This document shows, in pieces, positions 1 through 14,300 of a DNA stretch of 64,000 nt. Origin of the DNA: Branchiostoma floridae. Lineage: Eukaryota > Chordata > Leptocardii > Amphioxiformes > Branchiostomatidae. The notes under the pieces were generated by a model that saw only the letters and a list, made by a program, of their open reading frames with translations, was not told where the DNA came from and did not search any database. The stretch's first letter is position 1. Each line of letters opens with the position of its first letter. The position numbers were made by a program, and so were the translations under genes. Location of the stretch: NCBI RefSeq assembly GCF_000003815.2, contig NC_049982.1, positions 20,540,083 through 20,604,082 of the forward strand, written 5' to 3'.

Positions 1-1902
1 ACTAAATGTTTGGATGTACATTAATTAGGTTGTTGATCATTTCCCTGTTGACAGTTGAGTACAGGCAAACAGAAGTTACGCTTTCAATGATGAAAAGTGT
101 CAAGTTTGATAAGTCTTCTCTTCAACTTTAACGAGTTGTAGTCGCCTTTGCTGATCAAAGACATTGTGTCCTAGTCCTGACCAATGACAAAGTTTGCTTT
201 TTGTTGAGCTATAACTAAGTCAGTAATACATTTATTAGATGGAACTGGAAATGGATCGTTAGTAGTGAATGACATGCAATCTAGGTTTATCCAATTTAAG
301 ATTTTATATTGTGTACCAGAGATTATCCCACCGCAAATAGCCCTTGTCTGTCCTATAATTGAATAGAAAAATGTTCTTATGGCCATCTTTAGAATTGGTC
401 AGCCTGAAAATGTTTTTTTCAGAATCAAAAAGAAATGTCATTCACTTGCGCAGGGCAGTGGAGGCAAGCCTTCCTGGCTTCCCTGTGTGCATGTCGGTAT
501 TAATGATGTAGAGGAACAATCAGAAAACATCATTAAATCTGCCTGTAGAGATAATAACCAATAAGCGCATGATTGGTAATAACACATGCTAATTAGTGGG
601 AACAAAGGCCCCCTATCAGCCTGTGTTGTTGACATGGTGTCCATTAGGCCTTGGAACCTTTTACTGGGCCTTGGGCACAACAAATAAATCTTGTGGTTTT
701 CAGGTTATTTGAAATAAAATTTTAAGAAAGGATACAAAAGATTCCATTTAAAGTTAAAGACTTCAAAATCAAAACACATCAATTGTATCATCAGATTGCA
801 AATCTAGAGTAACATAACGTAACTAAAACCTAACATGTACAGAACTGATGACATGACAAGAATTTAAGGAAATGATAAGCTGTGAGACTTTTGTTTTGAT
901 GCTTTGATTATTTAAAGTATGTCGTCATTGACATACCGGTAGGTGTAAGAATTAAATGATAGCTAAAGGCTCTTGTCATCTTGAACATACATGTATCAAC
1001 TGTGAGGACCAAGGAGTTTTGATATGGCCCACTAATGGCCCACAATAAAGCCATTCTCCTCCATATCGGCCCATCTAAATGGCCCTGATTATGATGGAGG
1101 TGCGATACGGCGGGCCCAGGGGCACTATCAGATGTTATTGCATTAATAACAAGGTAACCACCAGAGACCAGCCCCAGTAGATCTCACATGATTGTGGAGG
1201 AACATCTATCTCACATAGTGTGCAGCCAGAGCTGGCTGGGATATCAGCAGATCGAGAAGCGAGTGGCTTGTTGAACAATGTTTCTGTCACAGGTGCAGGA
1301 ACGTTCAGGACAGTGATCCATTCACTGGCATTCTTCATCTTCATCTTTAGGTTCTAAATTTTATTTACTATCCAGTCTAAGATCATAAATCTTATGCTTT
1401 CAGTTTACTTGTACAGTGATGCTTCTGTTTTATCAGATATTTTATTTTACCGTAATACATTATCATAGAATTCTTTGTTAGCTTGTAAAACATGAGCCTT
1501 ATGTATATTGTAATGTACATTTTGTACCTGTAGTTTATGTATTTGTTTTTGCAACAAAGTTGTAATAGTTATTGATAAGCCTAGCACTTAGGCAGTATCT
1601 GTATAGCAGATGATCTGATATCTCAGCACCAAATTTAGGTTGGTATTTGCTAACAGGCGGGGCAGCGCTCTCATGTCATGAATATGGACCCATGGCAAAA
1701 TAGAGCCCACTTATGCTGGAGTGGTGGGTTAATAAGAAGTAAGCTCATTTAGTGTAGCCTAGAGGCCATGGTATACTGCATTAGATGGTTAAAGAATGAG
1801 CCTTAGGTGCAGCCTAGCTGGAATTAAATTGTACTGAAGTGAGAGTGTAGCCAGAACGTGCTCTAATTTAAAGTTCAGATTGTATTGAAGTGGAAAGTGG
1901 TT

Positions 1903-1938
1903 AGCTTATGTCGTGTAAAACTTAACACGACATAAGCT
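1903..1938. repeat. Perfect 14-bp inverted repeat (short palindrome)
   Basis: AGCTTATGTCGTGT is followed after an 8-base loop by its exact reverse complement. A second stem, TTTTCTAACC...GGTTAGAAAA, follows at about 1949-1991. Two adjacent hairpins could be the remains of a very small foldback element; no target-site duplication was recognised. Confidence 0.6.
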
Positions 1939-2191
1939 GGGCTGACGTTTTTCTAACCCTTTACTTAAAAAAAAGGTATAAGGTTAGAAAATGGTTCTGT
2001 AACATGGCCTGGGGCCCAGCTTATTGTGGTAGCACTACAAAATCAGTTCCTCTTGCAAATCAGGTATGAAGTGTGACCTGTGTTGGGTGGTCTGGTTCCT
2101 GGGAGCACTGAGACTTGGCACAGTGTGTGTCAGAACTGACATAAGGACTATTGCTGTGTATATGTGTTTGTGTACCTGTATGCATGTGTAT

Positions 2192-2212
2192 ATATTATAT
2201 ATATATATATAC
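2192..2212. repeat. (TA)n microsatellite
   Basis: A short run of alternating T and A. Confidence 0.8.
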
Positions 2213-3598
2213 ATTCTCAATACATACCAAAGTCATCACCCCTCTCTCTTCTTCGCTTTACTTTTAAATTTACTATTTTAGTTCAATGAGCACATTGTAG
2301 CTGAACAAATGAAGACTAAGTGGTCTTTTCCTGGTTTACTAAACAGGTGATCATCTCAGGTGATGTGAAGGCAGGATTAGTCATCAGAAGATTATGTGCG
2401 GAAGTGTTCCCTATTGTTCAGACTTAAGTGTTTTGCTAGTAGAGATGGGTAAGTTCCTTACAACGGACAGGTGGGCTTGATTCCTGTAAAGAATAGATGA
2501 TTCCAACCCATTAAACAGGAGTTATCTCAGCTGATGATGCTAAGTGTTTGAATGGTGTTTGTAAGGCCATGTGTTTGTTCAGAAGTGGCGAATAGTTGGA
2601 TTAATGGAGTCATGTATTGTAAGGAGTGAAAAAGAGTTAATGTCTTGGCAGAAATAAAACTGTTTGTTTGCTGCTGTCCTGAAAAAAAAGTATCTTGTCT
2701 GTACTGATCCTTTCGAAACTCTGGTTTGGAGTAGGTTACCTATTGTGACTAGTAGCAAGTTACATGTAACCCAACGTATCATTGGGTTAGAACTCTTGAG
2801 CATCAATCAGTAATTTACATTCAGGTCAGTTTTCTCCTGACTATCAGGGGAGAAAAAGAGGAGGACCCCCCATCATGGGCTCATTACCGCTGCTAATCAG
2901 GCCTGTCAGGTGCTGGGTCCTCAGGGAATCATGGGAATGGGCTGTGCTTTCATTTTTAATGCTGCCCTTCTAGCCCTAGATTAAACTGATGGTTACTGAC
3001 CACAACTGTACGCCGTTGGTTTTTTTGTTACAACAATGCTGTTCTCAGAGGATTTTAAAGTATTTATTTGTTGAAGCATTAGTAATTTGAATGGTTGGTC
3101 AAGTATTAAACCGTGTTTTGATAATGGAGATTAGAACATCTCTAACATCCATTGGCATAATACCGGTCGGTTTACTGCAATTTCTCAAGCAATGCTAATT
3201 TGGCAAATGATCAACGCATCATTTTCTCCAGTTACATGTTGCTGTTACAGCTTACCTTTGCCACTTCTTCTGTGTAAATTATTTTGTCTCTCTGGTCCTG
3301 CTAAAAACATAATATCGTAATTGGAACACACCGCGGAATTGCACGGAGAACGGGCGCGTGGTTGGAAGGGGGTGCACTATACCGGTCGAACGAAACACGG
3401 CACAATTAACTGCCGCTATGTACCTTTATACATCCTCTGTTGTTCCTTTCTTTCCTGTTAGTAGTTGCACAAAACAAAAATCTACATGAGCATATAAAAA
3501 GTCATGAGAAAATGGGCGTATACTGACAAGAATTTTCAATTAATTTTGGTCCGTCACAACCGCTATGACGTAAAACTTTACTGCTGGCCATAGCATTA

Positions 3599-3620
3599 AA
3601 AATGGCGGGAAAATGGCGGC
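3599..3620 (+). promoter_or_regulatory. Candidate promoter / transcription start region with tandem YY1-like motifs
   Basis: Two adjacent 11-mers, AAAATGGCGGG (3599-3609) and AAAATGGCGGC (3610-3620), match the YY1 consensus AANATGGCGGC. This motif is often found just inside the transcript start of TATA-less promoters. The following 200 bases are richer in CpG than their surroundings. It lies on the coding strand of the LZTS-family gene, about 4.4 kb before its first coding exon. Assigning it to that gene is inference; no donor site was identified with confidence. Confidence 0.3.
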
Positions 3621-6600
3621 GTACGTTCAATTTGACCCATTCAGCCATAGATCCGGGCGATAATGCAACGGTTCCTCACACTTTTACACGAGTTGTAGGT
3701 CACCAAAAGAAATTCAAGATTGCTGTTGAATCATGCTCGTCTTGTGCCGTGAGCACATGTGATTATTATCTACAAATCTGGCGATGAACGTGACAGTGTG
3801 TTTGTCCCACGACGAGCTCGCCTGCCCCGAAAATGACCTGAAAACTTTTGGCCTTGTTGTCTTCGAATGCGTTGTTATCGATGCTTTGTAAATTATGTAT
3901 TGGACACCTAGATGTCTGAAGTGTGCATACCTCAGAAATAAATATTGTTGCATGTGTAGATCTCTTTAAGTTCCACTATTTCTAATCGACCGGTATAAGG
4001 CTTATGACCGGTATTATGCCAATGCATGTTACTTTTTTTTTAAATGATTTCCAAGCAAATCTTTCGGACAGTGTCCATAGCCAACCAGTATACCACACAT
4101 ACACTCCTGGCCTGTTGTATACTCCTTTAAGTCCCATGGATATTGTCCTGCCACCTGTAGATTTGCTTGGAGATTACACTTCCCTTTTTTTCTCCTTCAA
4201 GAAAGAAGGTCATTGTCCGAAATGTAAGTCTCCACAGGAAGTTCCTCCTGCTGCTGCTATGTTGGCTCACAGCATACTGAGGGGTCAGTAAGGTCATGCC
4301 AGTGCTGCATGGATTTTTTTAGATAGAAACAAATTTTTATATCATGGACGACTTGTGATGACTGTGAAATAAAGAAGTATGCGTGTGAGCAATGAAGACT
4401 GCCCAACATCAGTGTAAGAATGATTGAAAAAAGACTTAAGTCATAATCTGTTGGGTTAAAGTTTCAAAATGTCTCAATACCAAGACATTTGGTAGATGTG
4501 GCCTTCATGTCTTAGAAACTCTCCCACATTATCCTCCTGTTCCTTGCCCACAAGATGAAGTCCTTAGACAAGTCCTTTACAAGATCCTTGATTGGTGATC
4601 AGACACCTTGGATTAATGACCTCCTTAAGTCCTCATTCAGCATTAAGGTTTGTTTGATCACTTGGATTAGGTTCCTAATCACCTCCTTCCTCTGGGTCGA
4701 AAATTGGTACTTTTGTTATTTACTCAGGCGTCCAAAACGGGGCAGTCTGAGGAAGTCTGTCCGTTCTTTGTGTGTTAGTCAGCATGTGGCTGATTCACAT
4801 TCCAGTGCCTGCCCTGGGCCTCTCAGTATTTGGCACAGGATACATGTAGCTCCAGTCTCTGCAGAAGGGAGTTCCTCTCTCTGCTCAGTCACTAAAGGCT
4901 TTGCTGGGCAGGAAAAACACTAGGATGGAGTTCTCGACTGTTCAAGGTAACTTGTAGCAGAATGTTGATCTTCTCAATTTGGGATGATTTGTTCCATGTT
5001 TGTGTGATGATTCTTTGTGTAGTGGCCCCTGTGATTGCCGGTCAGGGTAAAAATAGCGGTACCAATACAATGCTGTACTGTGGATGTCCGTTCGCACTGG
5101 GGTCAGTATGTTGTTAGGACTCGGGACGCGTATGTCGTTTCCTTCTACTTTTCACTAGCTTTTCCTTGAATCTTTACCCAGTTTGTTAATGCTGTGTGAA
5201 TACTGAGTGTAGACAGGAAGATGTGGTGGACATTTGAAAGTACTTTGCCAGAGTTGGATAATGATGGGAAGTTGTGAAAGTTTGGCTGTTGGCCAGGACA
5301 AGCTTGTAAAGAGACAAAAACTAGCTGGAAGGTCAGTGATGTGCTATGTTCCCACTGGAAGTTTCCAGTCTTCCCGTATCCTTACGGTAGAAATGGTCTC
5401 AGGCTAGACGGACATGTAAGTACGGATCACAACTTCAAGTGTTCTCCAGTTCTGTTAAGGACGGGGTTCGTTTTTCTCCTGTCACGACATCATGTTTACC
5501 CAGCGCTTGTTTTAAGTGCCTGTTGCCGTGGTTATGTGGCCAGGATTTGCACGATCTTGTTTGCAAATAAATATAGAACAAAACGAAGTAGCACCTTTGT
5601 AAAGAAAGAGGAAGTGCTTCTTATACATGGAAACTTTAGCCTGGGAGCATGGTTTTTGTAAGCCCCCCTCCCCAAGTTTATCTATTTTTACAGTCACATG
5701 CAGCCAAATGCTCTGCCAAGGTTATGACCTCTGTGTCTGCTGAGAAAATGTGTCAGAACTGATGAGAAAGAGAGTGGAAACAAATGGAACTCACATTTTT
5801 GTTCCATTACTTGTTACTGATGGGGGCAGCTAGGCCAGTATTGAGATAAGACTTGCAGCATGTGTGGGATGAAATTCTTTCTCTTACAAATGGCTTGATC
5901 GGCAGAGAATAGGTAAGACAGAAGCAGAGAAGAAGCATTAGAGGAAAGAGACACAAAAGAGGGGGCTGTAATATGGTATGAAATATTTGTCAAGATTTCT
6001 TTTATCGTCTAGATCTAGTGGCATGAAGTAGAACAAATATTTTCTTCAGTTAGTGGTACTGAAAAATATTTCCCAAGCAAATGTGAAGATGAAGCCTCTG
6101 GACTTCTTGTAGGAGTTTATGGAGACCTCACAGGTATACATCACCATCTATCCAACATAATATCACCACATAGAACCAAGTAGTCAACAGAACAGCCTTT
6201 TGTCCCATTTGTTAGTGTCTCCCAGGGGTCACTATCCTGATAATCAGGCTAAAGGTCAGGGGTCACCATTCTGATAACCAGGCCAAAGCGCATGAGTTGA
6301 TTTCAGCATCTAGATGCTGTTAGTCTGGGTTGTAGATAAGGCAAGACTAGCCCACCCTTGTGACTTTATAATACAAAATATGGGATGATGTATCTGTAAT
6401 GATGTTCCTTATCATGTGATCAGTGGATGAATTTCAGCTGTCAAAATGTTTGTTTCTTAGGGCATTATTTATTTTCAGTAGAGCTGCTGTTAATACTCTT
6501 ATTTGGTTATGATAATAATGATAATGCTAATCATTTGTGGGTATTATCTTATTGATATTAAAATACACAGTGACTTCCGCAGTGGCCATATACTGAATTG

Positions 6601-7958
6601 TATTTTATATACACAAGTTGTTGACATTTTTGTTATGATGGCTTTTTTACTATATCTACATGATCATCATCGTGATTACCCCTTTGATACTAGTAATTCA
6701 AGCTTATAACTGCTAGCTGTCATAGCTTATCAGTCTTCAGAATCTCACAGTATGAAAGTTTGGGTGTGAAAGAAGTCCAGAAATCAGTCTTTGGCAGTGA
6801 GTACAGGTTTGTTCTACTGAGTATTGTGTCATATCCAGCTGTTGTAAATATTCCAGATGCCCAAATCTTGTAATTAGGAGAAGTTTGGGCCCAAACTTGC
6901 AAATTAGCAGCTGAAGCTTTGAGACTGGGCCAAGGTGATTGCAGGGGTCAGCCAAGTGTTTGTGTAGGTACACTTGAGCACTGGGCAATTTTCAGGGTAG
7001 GCTGAACAAAGGACTCAAATCTGCTAGAGACCCACCTCAAATCAGGCTCCTAGTCAACAAAACCAATGTGATTATTTGTTTTTCGGTGATGAAATATAAC
7101 AAATGTACAGTATGATCATAATGTTGTTGTTTCATCATACATGATGTAGCAAGAAAATATGCATGCAGATGCTTTTGAGACTGACAACCATGACAAATTT
7201 GGTGCTGCCCTTGTAAGCAAGACTGGACTTGTTCTCCCTAGATTGTCATGTAATTCCCACAGAGGACTTCTCAACTTGGTATTTTCTTTCAGTAATATGT
7301 TAATGAAAGTGAATAAAACCTGACAAGCATTTTTGCTGCTGCCACTGTAAGCAAGACTGGGCTTGTTCTCCCTAGAATGTGATTCTCCACAGAGGACTGA
7401 AAAGGCCCTAGTGTTGGCGGCAGTGCACATGACAGTGGTCATCTCCACATCTGTTTCTAGTCCACATGTTATGTAGACTAATATTCCTCTGCTGAGTATG
7501 AATCCCTACATGCCAACCAGACTTGTTGCCTCATGTCATGAATACAGTAGTACCTATTCATAGTGACTGTTAGCTGGTGGTATCTCCTGGGCCTGCTGGT
7601 AATGAGGACTGACAGGAATGGGCGGGAGGCTCTGCAGTATTTAGTCAGCAGTATCTGGTTTTAGCTGCACTGGAGGCCTGGACTACACTGTTTGCAGTCA
7701 TGACTTGAATCTTAGCTCATAGACTATGTCAGGGTTTAGTGTTTGTACTTTGTTCAACATGCCTTTTTGGAACAAGACTGGCCTGAGTATTAACATTCTA
7801 CATTTGTTTTATTTATTGAGAGTCTATGCCCTAGGCTGAGGCATAATTGTATCCTTTTGATGATGATGATGTACTTTTGAACACATGTATTGTCACATTG
7901 TGCTATTATAATCTGGATGCATATTGATGACACGTTTTTCTCTCTGTTGTTTCTGCAG

Positions 7959-8327
7959 AGCTGATTTGGGCGGGAGCCGGCACACACCATGGCCCAACCA
8001 GCGTACTCCCTGGTCATGTCCGACACTACCCTGCTGGAAACATCCTTTCTTAACCACTCCGATGCCTTACCGCTCGTGCCACAACGCAGCAACATTTCGC
8101 CGTGCTCCACCATCATGGGTAGTGTGGGCAGTCTGTTAGGAAAGGAGGACAAAAACAGTAACCTGCCCGTGCAGAAGGTGGGGTATAACCGCGAAGGACT
8201 ATACGATAACTGTTACGATAAACACATATACGAGGACGTGGAGATGAAACCAGCACACAAGACAGGAACATTGGAGGGGAAGGCGCCGCCGCCCAAGATT
8301 ATGCCCTTCAGTGGGAAATTAGACAAG
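7959..8327 (+). CDS. LZTS-family exon 1 (5' UTR 7959-7988, coding 7989-8327)
   Basis: Coding exon of 113 codons ending in phase 0 at a GTAGGT donor. It contains an in-frame internal methionine at 8115 (residue 43) followed by GSVGSLLG. This matches the N-terminus of LZTS1, which begins MGSVSSL, and an internal segment of LZTS3. The exon ends with the conserved KIMPFSGKLDK block. Confidence 0.9.
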
Positions 8328-11300
8328 GTAGGTTATAATTGTATACATATTCATAGGAATGGTAAAGTCTCATATAAATCATAGTGATGTAACTAGACCA
8401 TCATTTGCTTGCAAATACACAATACCATTTTCCCCATCGTTTCCAAAACTTTATCACTGCAGCAGTCAGTCTACTGTTCTTCACAGGGATGCCACCTAGC
8501 AGATAAGGTAGTACTGCACCCTGCTTTTCATGATGATGATCACAATCATGTGGATAAGCAAAGAATAATCTGATACTCTGTGGTGGTAATCGTTCTTGTT
8601 TTGCTCAATACCAACACACAGGTACCTACATTCATATTTCAAAAAAGAACACCTTATTGTTGTTGAAAGAACAACTTCTTTTCTGGCTTGTGTCAACTTC
8701 TTAGGTATCAGAATTGATAATGTATTAAGACTGATGCCATCATTGTCTGTGAGGAAGGATCAAATTAAAAGGCCAATAGCACCAGAGGAAGGTAGAAATA
8801 ACTTGAAATTTATTCAGCACTGGATGATATCAGTTTTAAAAAAATTCTAATCCCAACTGTTGAAAGATGTGTTAGACTTGTCTTGCAACTCGTAGAAAAC
8901 TCTAACAAATGGTTGGCACAAAGAACTGTTGGAAGTTGCAAAGTCCCGAACCTGCTGTTGCCAAGAGGGATTAGTTAGCACCAGGGAGGGTTTAGGCTGG
9001 GGTGGAGGATCAGTAGTGACCTGTAAAAGATGGGAAAATTGCCTATTGACCACGGGTGATTGAGGTGTGTTGCACTCACCCAGAAATGTCAGAGGTCAGG
9101 TATTACCACTGGTACCTGTCAAGCACAGAATTAGGATGTACATGTACATGTCTGTTTGATGTATTGATAAGGGACAGGCCAGATTTACTCTTGGATTGGT
9201 ATGTGAAGAAGGTTGATCATTTTGCAGAAAATAGACAGTAAAAGCTAGATTTCAAAAGCGAAGAAAAATGTGATAGTGATTCAGCCTTCCATTGAGAATG
9301 AACGGGAGCCCTTGGATCTACATGTAGGCTTACTGTGAAACTAAGTCCCCCTCAGACCCACCTGCCTTCTGTTACATGTTAGCTGTCATGATAAATATTT
9401 TACCCCAAGATTCGACAGAACCAGAACAAAGAATTAATTATAGAGGAACTAAGTACCATTTGCTTTAATGACTGCACCCATCAGAATTCAATCATGTTCT
9501 AGCTCTGATGGACAACAGCCTGGAGCTTTCAACTGCCCTTATATAGACAAAGAAACTTAATATGCCTTGAGGTTATTACAGGTTAGACAGACACAACAGT
9601 GTTGTACTTTATTAGTTTATAGACTTGTTTTCCCATTTTTAGTCATGTAAAATTGTCAAATTATAGATTTCTTTGATATATGTATAAAATTCAGAGATTG
9701 CCCATATTTTATGATACTGTGTGACCAGGAATACGTTCTGGTGATATCTCATTCTCGACCTAAATCCTATATGATTGCTTTCCAACCAGCTCTTCATGAT
9801 GATGCATCTGTGTCACTCTGTCCTCATAAAGTGCAGTCTATCAGATACCTGGACTTTATGTAGCGGTTAGAGCAGTTCAGTTTATGAATCTGTAAATATG
9901 CCACATTTTATGGCCGCATCGTGAGCCTGCATTTATATTGGGGCATCTGGGAAGGAATGTGTAAAGGCACTCCAGGTTTGACCAAGGGAACAGAAATGAT
10001 CAGATTTTGTAGATTGAAGAAAAGTGGCAGCAACACTTACATTTGCTTGTATTGACATGCCTCAAAATCATTGTGAAGGCTGAAGCTAGAACTCCTCACC
10101 CGATTCAGTATGGAGTAAACTCTGGTGATTGCAGATTTAAGAACCATCAACAGGTATCTGCTTAATCTGTGACATACATTCACGGGTCCTCATCTGAATG
10201 ATTGAAAAACAAATAATTGGTCTATCCTACTAATGACCTAGGCTTGGTGATCACATCAGTCAGTAACCAGCACCTTGAATTTGAGTACTTGTATTGTGTA
10301 TTTCCCAAAGCATCACACAGTAGGTCAGACTTCTTTTTTTTTGTAAATTGAGAAAACTTGTAAATTGTGTTGATGGTTTGGGTAAGAACCATCACCTGAA
10401 GATGAGTTGGGGACCAACAATCAGTATCTCCTCAGGATGAAGTCAGTTTATCCCCCTAGCCTTGTTGAGCTCAACCATTCTTCATGTGAGATCTGCCATG
10501 ATTCCCCCTCCCACTGATCTCCTCCCAGCCAGCTGAGCCAGGAGTGTGGTAACACCTGTCCCTACAGAATGGCTCCAACAGATGATAAATGGTCGACATT
10601 TCCCTGGTATAAAGTTATCCCCATGATAACTGCTCATGTACCAATCATTGTTGTCAGCTTTTCTACACCCCCTCCTTTAGTTCCAAATCAATATTGCCTT
10701 TCCTGTGCTTATACATGTACATTTGTAACTCAATCTACTTCAGCAGGTAATGCTGTACTTGAGCAGGTGTACCAGATACAAATGTAGTATAACCCACTTT
10801 TCAAACCACCTCTTCATCTGGCCATTTATCACTGAAATCATCAGCCAGCATCAGAGATTAGACATCATTGCATCCATTTTGTACCACATCAATCATCATG
10901 ACCCATAACACGCCTAGTTTTCAAGACTCAGTAATGAAGTTTTGTGTTAATGTCCCCGTACCAGTTATTCCCCCACCTGTTTGACAACCCACAGAAATCC
11001 ATCGTAACATTTTGGTTATAATCCTTTTTAGCATGTGACCAATGACAAGGCTTTCCCTCCTTTTTTTTGCAGAAGCATCGATATAACTAGTATAAGCTGT
11101 CTCCATCCCCCTCCTATTTTTATCACCAAACCATAACATTCCCAACCTTATCAGAGATTCTGTGGCCTAATGACATTATCATGACTTGAGCGCATGAATA
11201 AAGCCAACTCAACCCTTGATAGATTTTCAATCACACTCTGGATTTTATATCTAAGAGGCAGCTTCTATAGTTTATATTAAGGGCCTGGATCAATACCTGT

Positions 11301-14300
11301 AGGCATTTTATTGGACTGAACCAAAACTCTCCGGAGTCAGATACTAGAGAGCATAGAAGTGGAAGTGAAGCAAGTGAAGTTTCGAAACATGAATTACAAT
11401 TTTTGAAACGTATCATGCTTTTAAACGGGTTACCTGTAAGGAAACAAGGGACCATTATGATATGTACAGTACATGTACATGTACATGTACATTGTATAGA
11501 ACAGCACAGTGATGTTTTCTGGGGATACTGTTTGTACCGGGTACAACCAGGGAAAGAAGTTACAGAAGATTACAGAGTAGTGCAGTCATGCAGATGATGC
11601 CTTAAAGGAAGTATCCGTAGTGGTAATGAATTTATTGAACTTCAGCTGCTCCGTTAGCATTGGGACTACCGGAACAATGCCTCATCATCGAGATTTCATT
11701 AACATCCCTGCAGCTGTTCTTCCCATGAGCCACACAAGTCATTTTTGTTGAAAAGAACCCTCTGGCAGAAGTTGAACACTGTGAAACATAGTCTTGTGGA
11801 GGAGCAGAATATCTTTACATCTATTTGTCTTGAACAGTTACTCTGTTTCTGCATTATTTTGCAATCGGTAACAGCTCATGACAGAAACATAGGACCACAT
11901 AGCAAGTATGAAGTCTTTTATGTTACAACATTCTAGCGCAAAGCAATTTAGACCCTCCCATAACCTTATCAGCATGACTGGCCCATCAACCAAGATTTAG
12001 TGACTCTGGTTTGTAACAGTGATTTTGTCTTGTCATGGTGTTTCAAGAAACATTGTACCAGCCATACTTTGTAAATAGATGATTGAAGCTGCTCCACTGA
12101 AGAGTGCCTCTCACTGCGATAATGGTTCTGTTAGATACACTCCCTACCTCAAGTGGCAGCACTGCTACAGGAGGCACTGCCTGTGGGAAGGTAGAGAGAT
12201 TATGAGTTATGATATTTCTACCCAGGACTCTCCCTCGACAGGTGTGAAAAATGATTCTCTGATAGTGAAGCGGAACTGGAAGTATTAAATACCATCCTCA
12301 GTGGGAGAAGTGGAGGTTGCCTGGAGTCGTTAGTTCTGACTAATGACTTGTTTAATCTCCAGTGAGAAGGGTGGCAGGAGACATACATGTGGAGTAGACT
12401 TGTGACATACCTGATGACTAGTTAGTGGAGTTGTCACAAACATTGGAAGATGACATCATCTCCTGCAAAGACAAGTGATGAGTGAAAAGGAAACAGGAAG
12501 TGTCTGATGAATTCTTTAGATAGGAGATATCAAATGGTGGAACATCTCTCTCAGACAGCACTAATTCTGTAGGGTTTATAGCTTCAACTACACAGTTGGC
12601 ATCAGGGATAACAGGGTTGAAGTTTGTTCCCCAACCAGATGGTACTTTTCAACAGTTTGTATAGAGTATAGAAAAAGGTATGTGCCTGAAATAGGAGTAT
12701 ATGTGATTGTACTTCAAGAGAACAAGACTAGTAGCACCTGTTTTGTCCCCTCTGGGAGAAGGTCATGTGACTTAAAGTTTAGTAAAAGTCTGTTATAAGT
12801 CTATGTAATGAGCAGGTAGAGATTTGACATTACAGTTAAAATTATTTTGCCGAGAAAAATAATCATCATCTACTCATGTCACAGCTAGCTTTGTGCCTCG
12901 TTCTGTAAGGAAGGCCAAGCAATGCATGTAACTGATTGATGATGACTTGCATGGACGATCAAAAGTTTGTCATTAAGCATAAATCCCTCCATCCCACCAT
13001 GACCCTTCCATGATTAAAGAAATGTCAGCATACCCCCTTCCGAATCCCTGGTATGCATGGTGTGCTGTGCTGGGCACAGATCTGTTACTGAGTCATTACA
13101 CAACAGAGACAGGTGGCCTAGGTCACAACACTGCTGTACGCACTGTGCAGGCATGAAACATGGTGTTGACCACATACAGGAGGTCTTTCTTTATGTATAA
13201 TCATATCTACGGAGATATGTTGCAAAGAGATCAGAATACAACTTTTTAAAGAAAGTATGAAAAATCTTAAACTTTCAGACAAACATTGGTGATGTAATAT
13301 ATAATTGTTATGAATTTGACAAACCTAGAAAATTCTGCATCTGCCATTTATGATATCCTGGTCATTTCAATCTGTATTTTTGATATGTATAATAAAACAT
13401 AAACTTCATACCACTTTTATTTCATTTCCAATCATCCAAAATGGTCCCTTCATTTTACGATCAAGTGAGTAATTCCCAGCAAAAATGTTGAGAGAGCACA
13501 AATGTATAATCCAGAGCAGGCCTGTAAACTTGTCATTATATTGGAGATTTTTAAAAGCTGATGTAAGTGAACGCTTGTGTCAGACGTACTGTGGTTCATC
13601 TACATGAGAATAGATCATCATACAGCCTGGGTTAAATCCTCCCCAGGTGGTGATAAAGGCAGAAATATTTCCTGAGTTCCGAGCTGGGGTCATGTGGTTC
13701 ATCAGGTATTTTCTGGTCATAATATAGTAATACTAATAGGTCGGGTTGACAAAAAACTGAGATGAGCAGATGGGTAATGTCAAAACATAGTGTCATAGAC
13801 AGAAGTAAGGACAGTAATTGATTCAAAACTTGTGTTAACAGTGAATGTAAAGCCGGAATTGGTACATGTTAATGTTCTGTATTAGACGTGGACATTGTAA
13901 TTGTAAGTGGGAAGATTCTAAGTCCTGGTGATACAAGACTATGATAAGAAGAAATCACAAGGTTTACACATGGAGAAAAGGCCTAGAAATTCGTGGTTCA
14001 GACCTCCCGTGAAATGTTGGATCACAGTACAAATGTGCAGCATTTTGCACTGGTGGTTGCCAGAGAGGGACCCAGTGGTGGGGGTATTGCCTGATGAATG
14101 GGATGTGATCCTCCAGGTGCACAGGGAACACCTGTCAGGAGAAAAGGGTACATTCTTAGAGACAGGCATTTCCCCATATTGTGGAAGCACCCTTGGTTTC
14201 CATGGGATTAACGCCTTACCGATTCTGAGTTATTGGTGTTTTATTAATTTAGGAAGAAGCCCAGTAACCGCTGCATCTAATCTCCTGCCTGCATTTAAAG

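Larger units (their letters stand above)
1..7958. other. Upstream region of the LZTS-family gene, no coding gene supported
   Basis: I find no exon with a recognisable protein here; open frames are short and lack supporting splice sites or family motifs. The stretch holds a TA microsatellite (about 2192-2212), two neighbouring perfect-stem palindromes (1903-1938 and 1949-1991), a candidate promoter with two ATGGCGG motifs (3599-3620) and two non-repetitive segments of enhancer-like composition (about 1020-1330 and 2840-2960). One or more non-coding first exons of the LZTS-family gene are expected here, because its first coding exon begins with a splice acceptor, but I cannot place them. Confidence 0.5.

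Noticed and set aside
944-4015. Recurrent ACCGGT hexamers in the first 4 kb
   Set aside because: A few scattered palindromic hexamers without common spacing or flanks; no element ends were found.
4555-5661. Two frames of 122 and 106 codons upstream of LZTS
   Set aside because: Unremarkable composition, with no family match and no clear splice sites.
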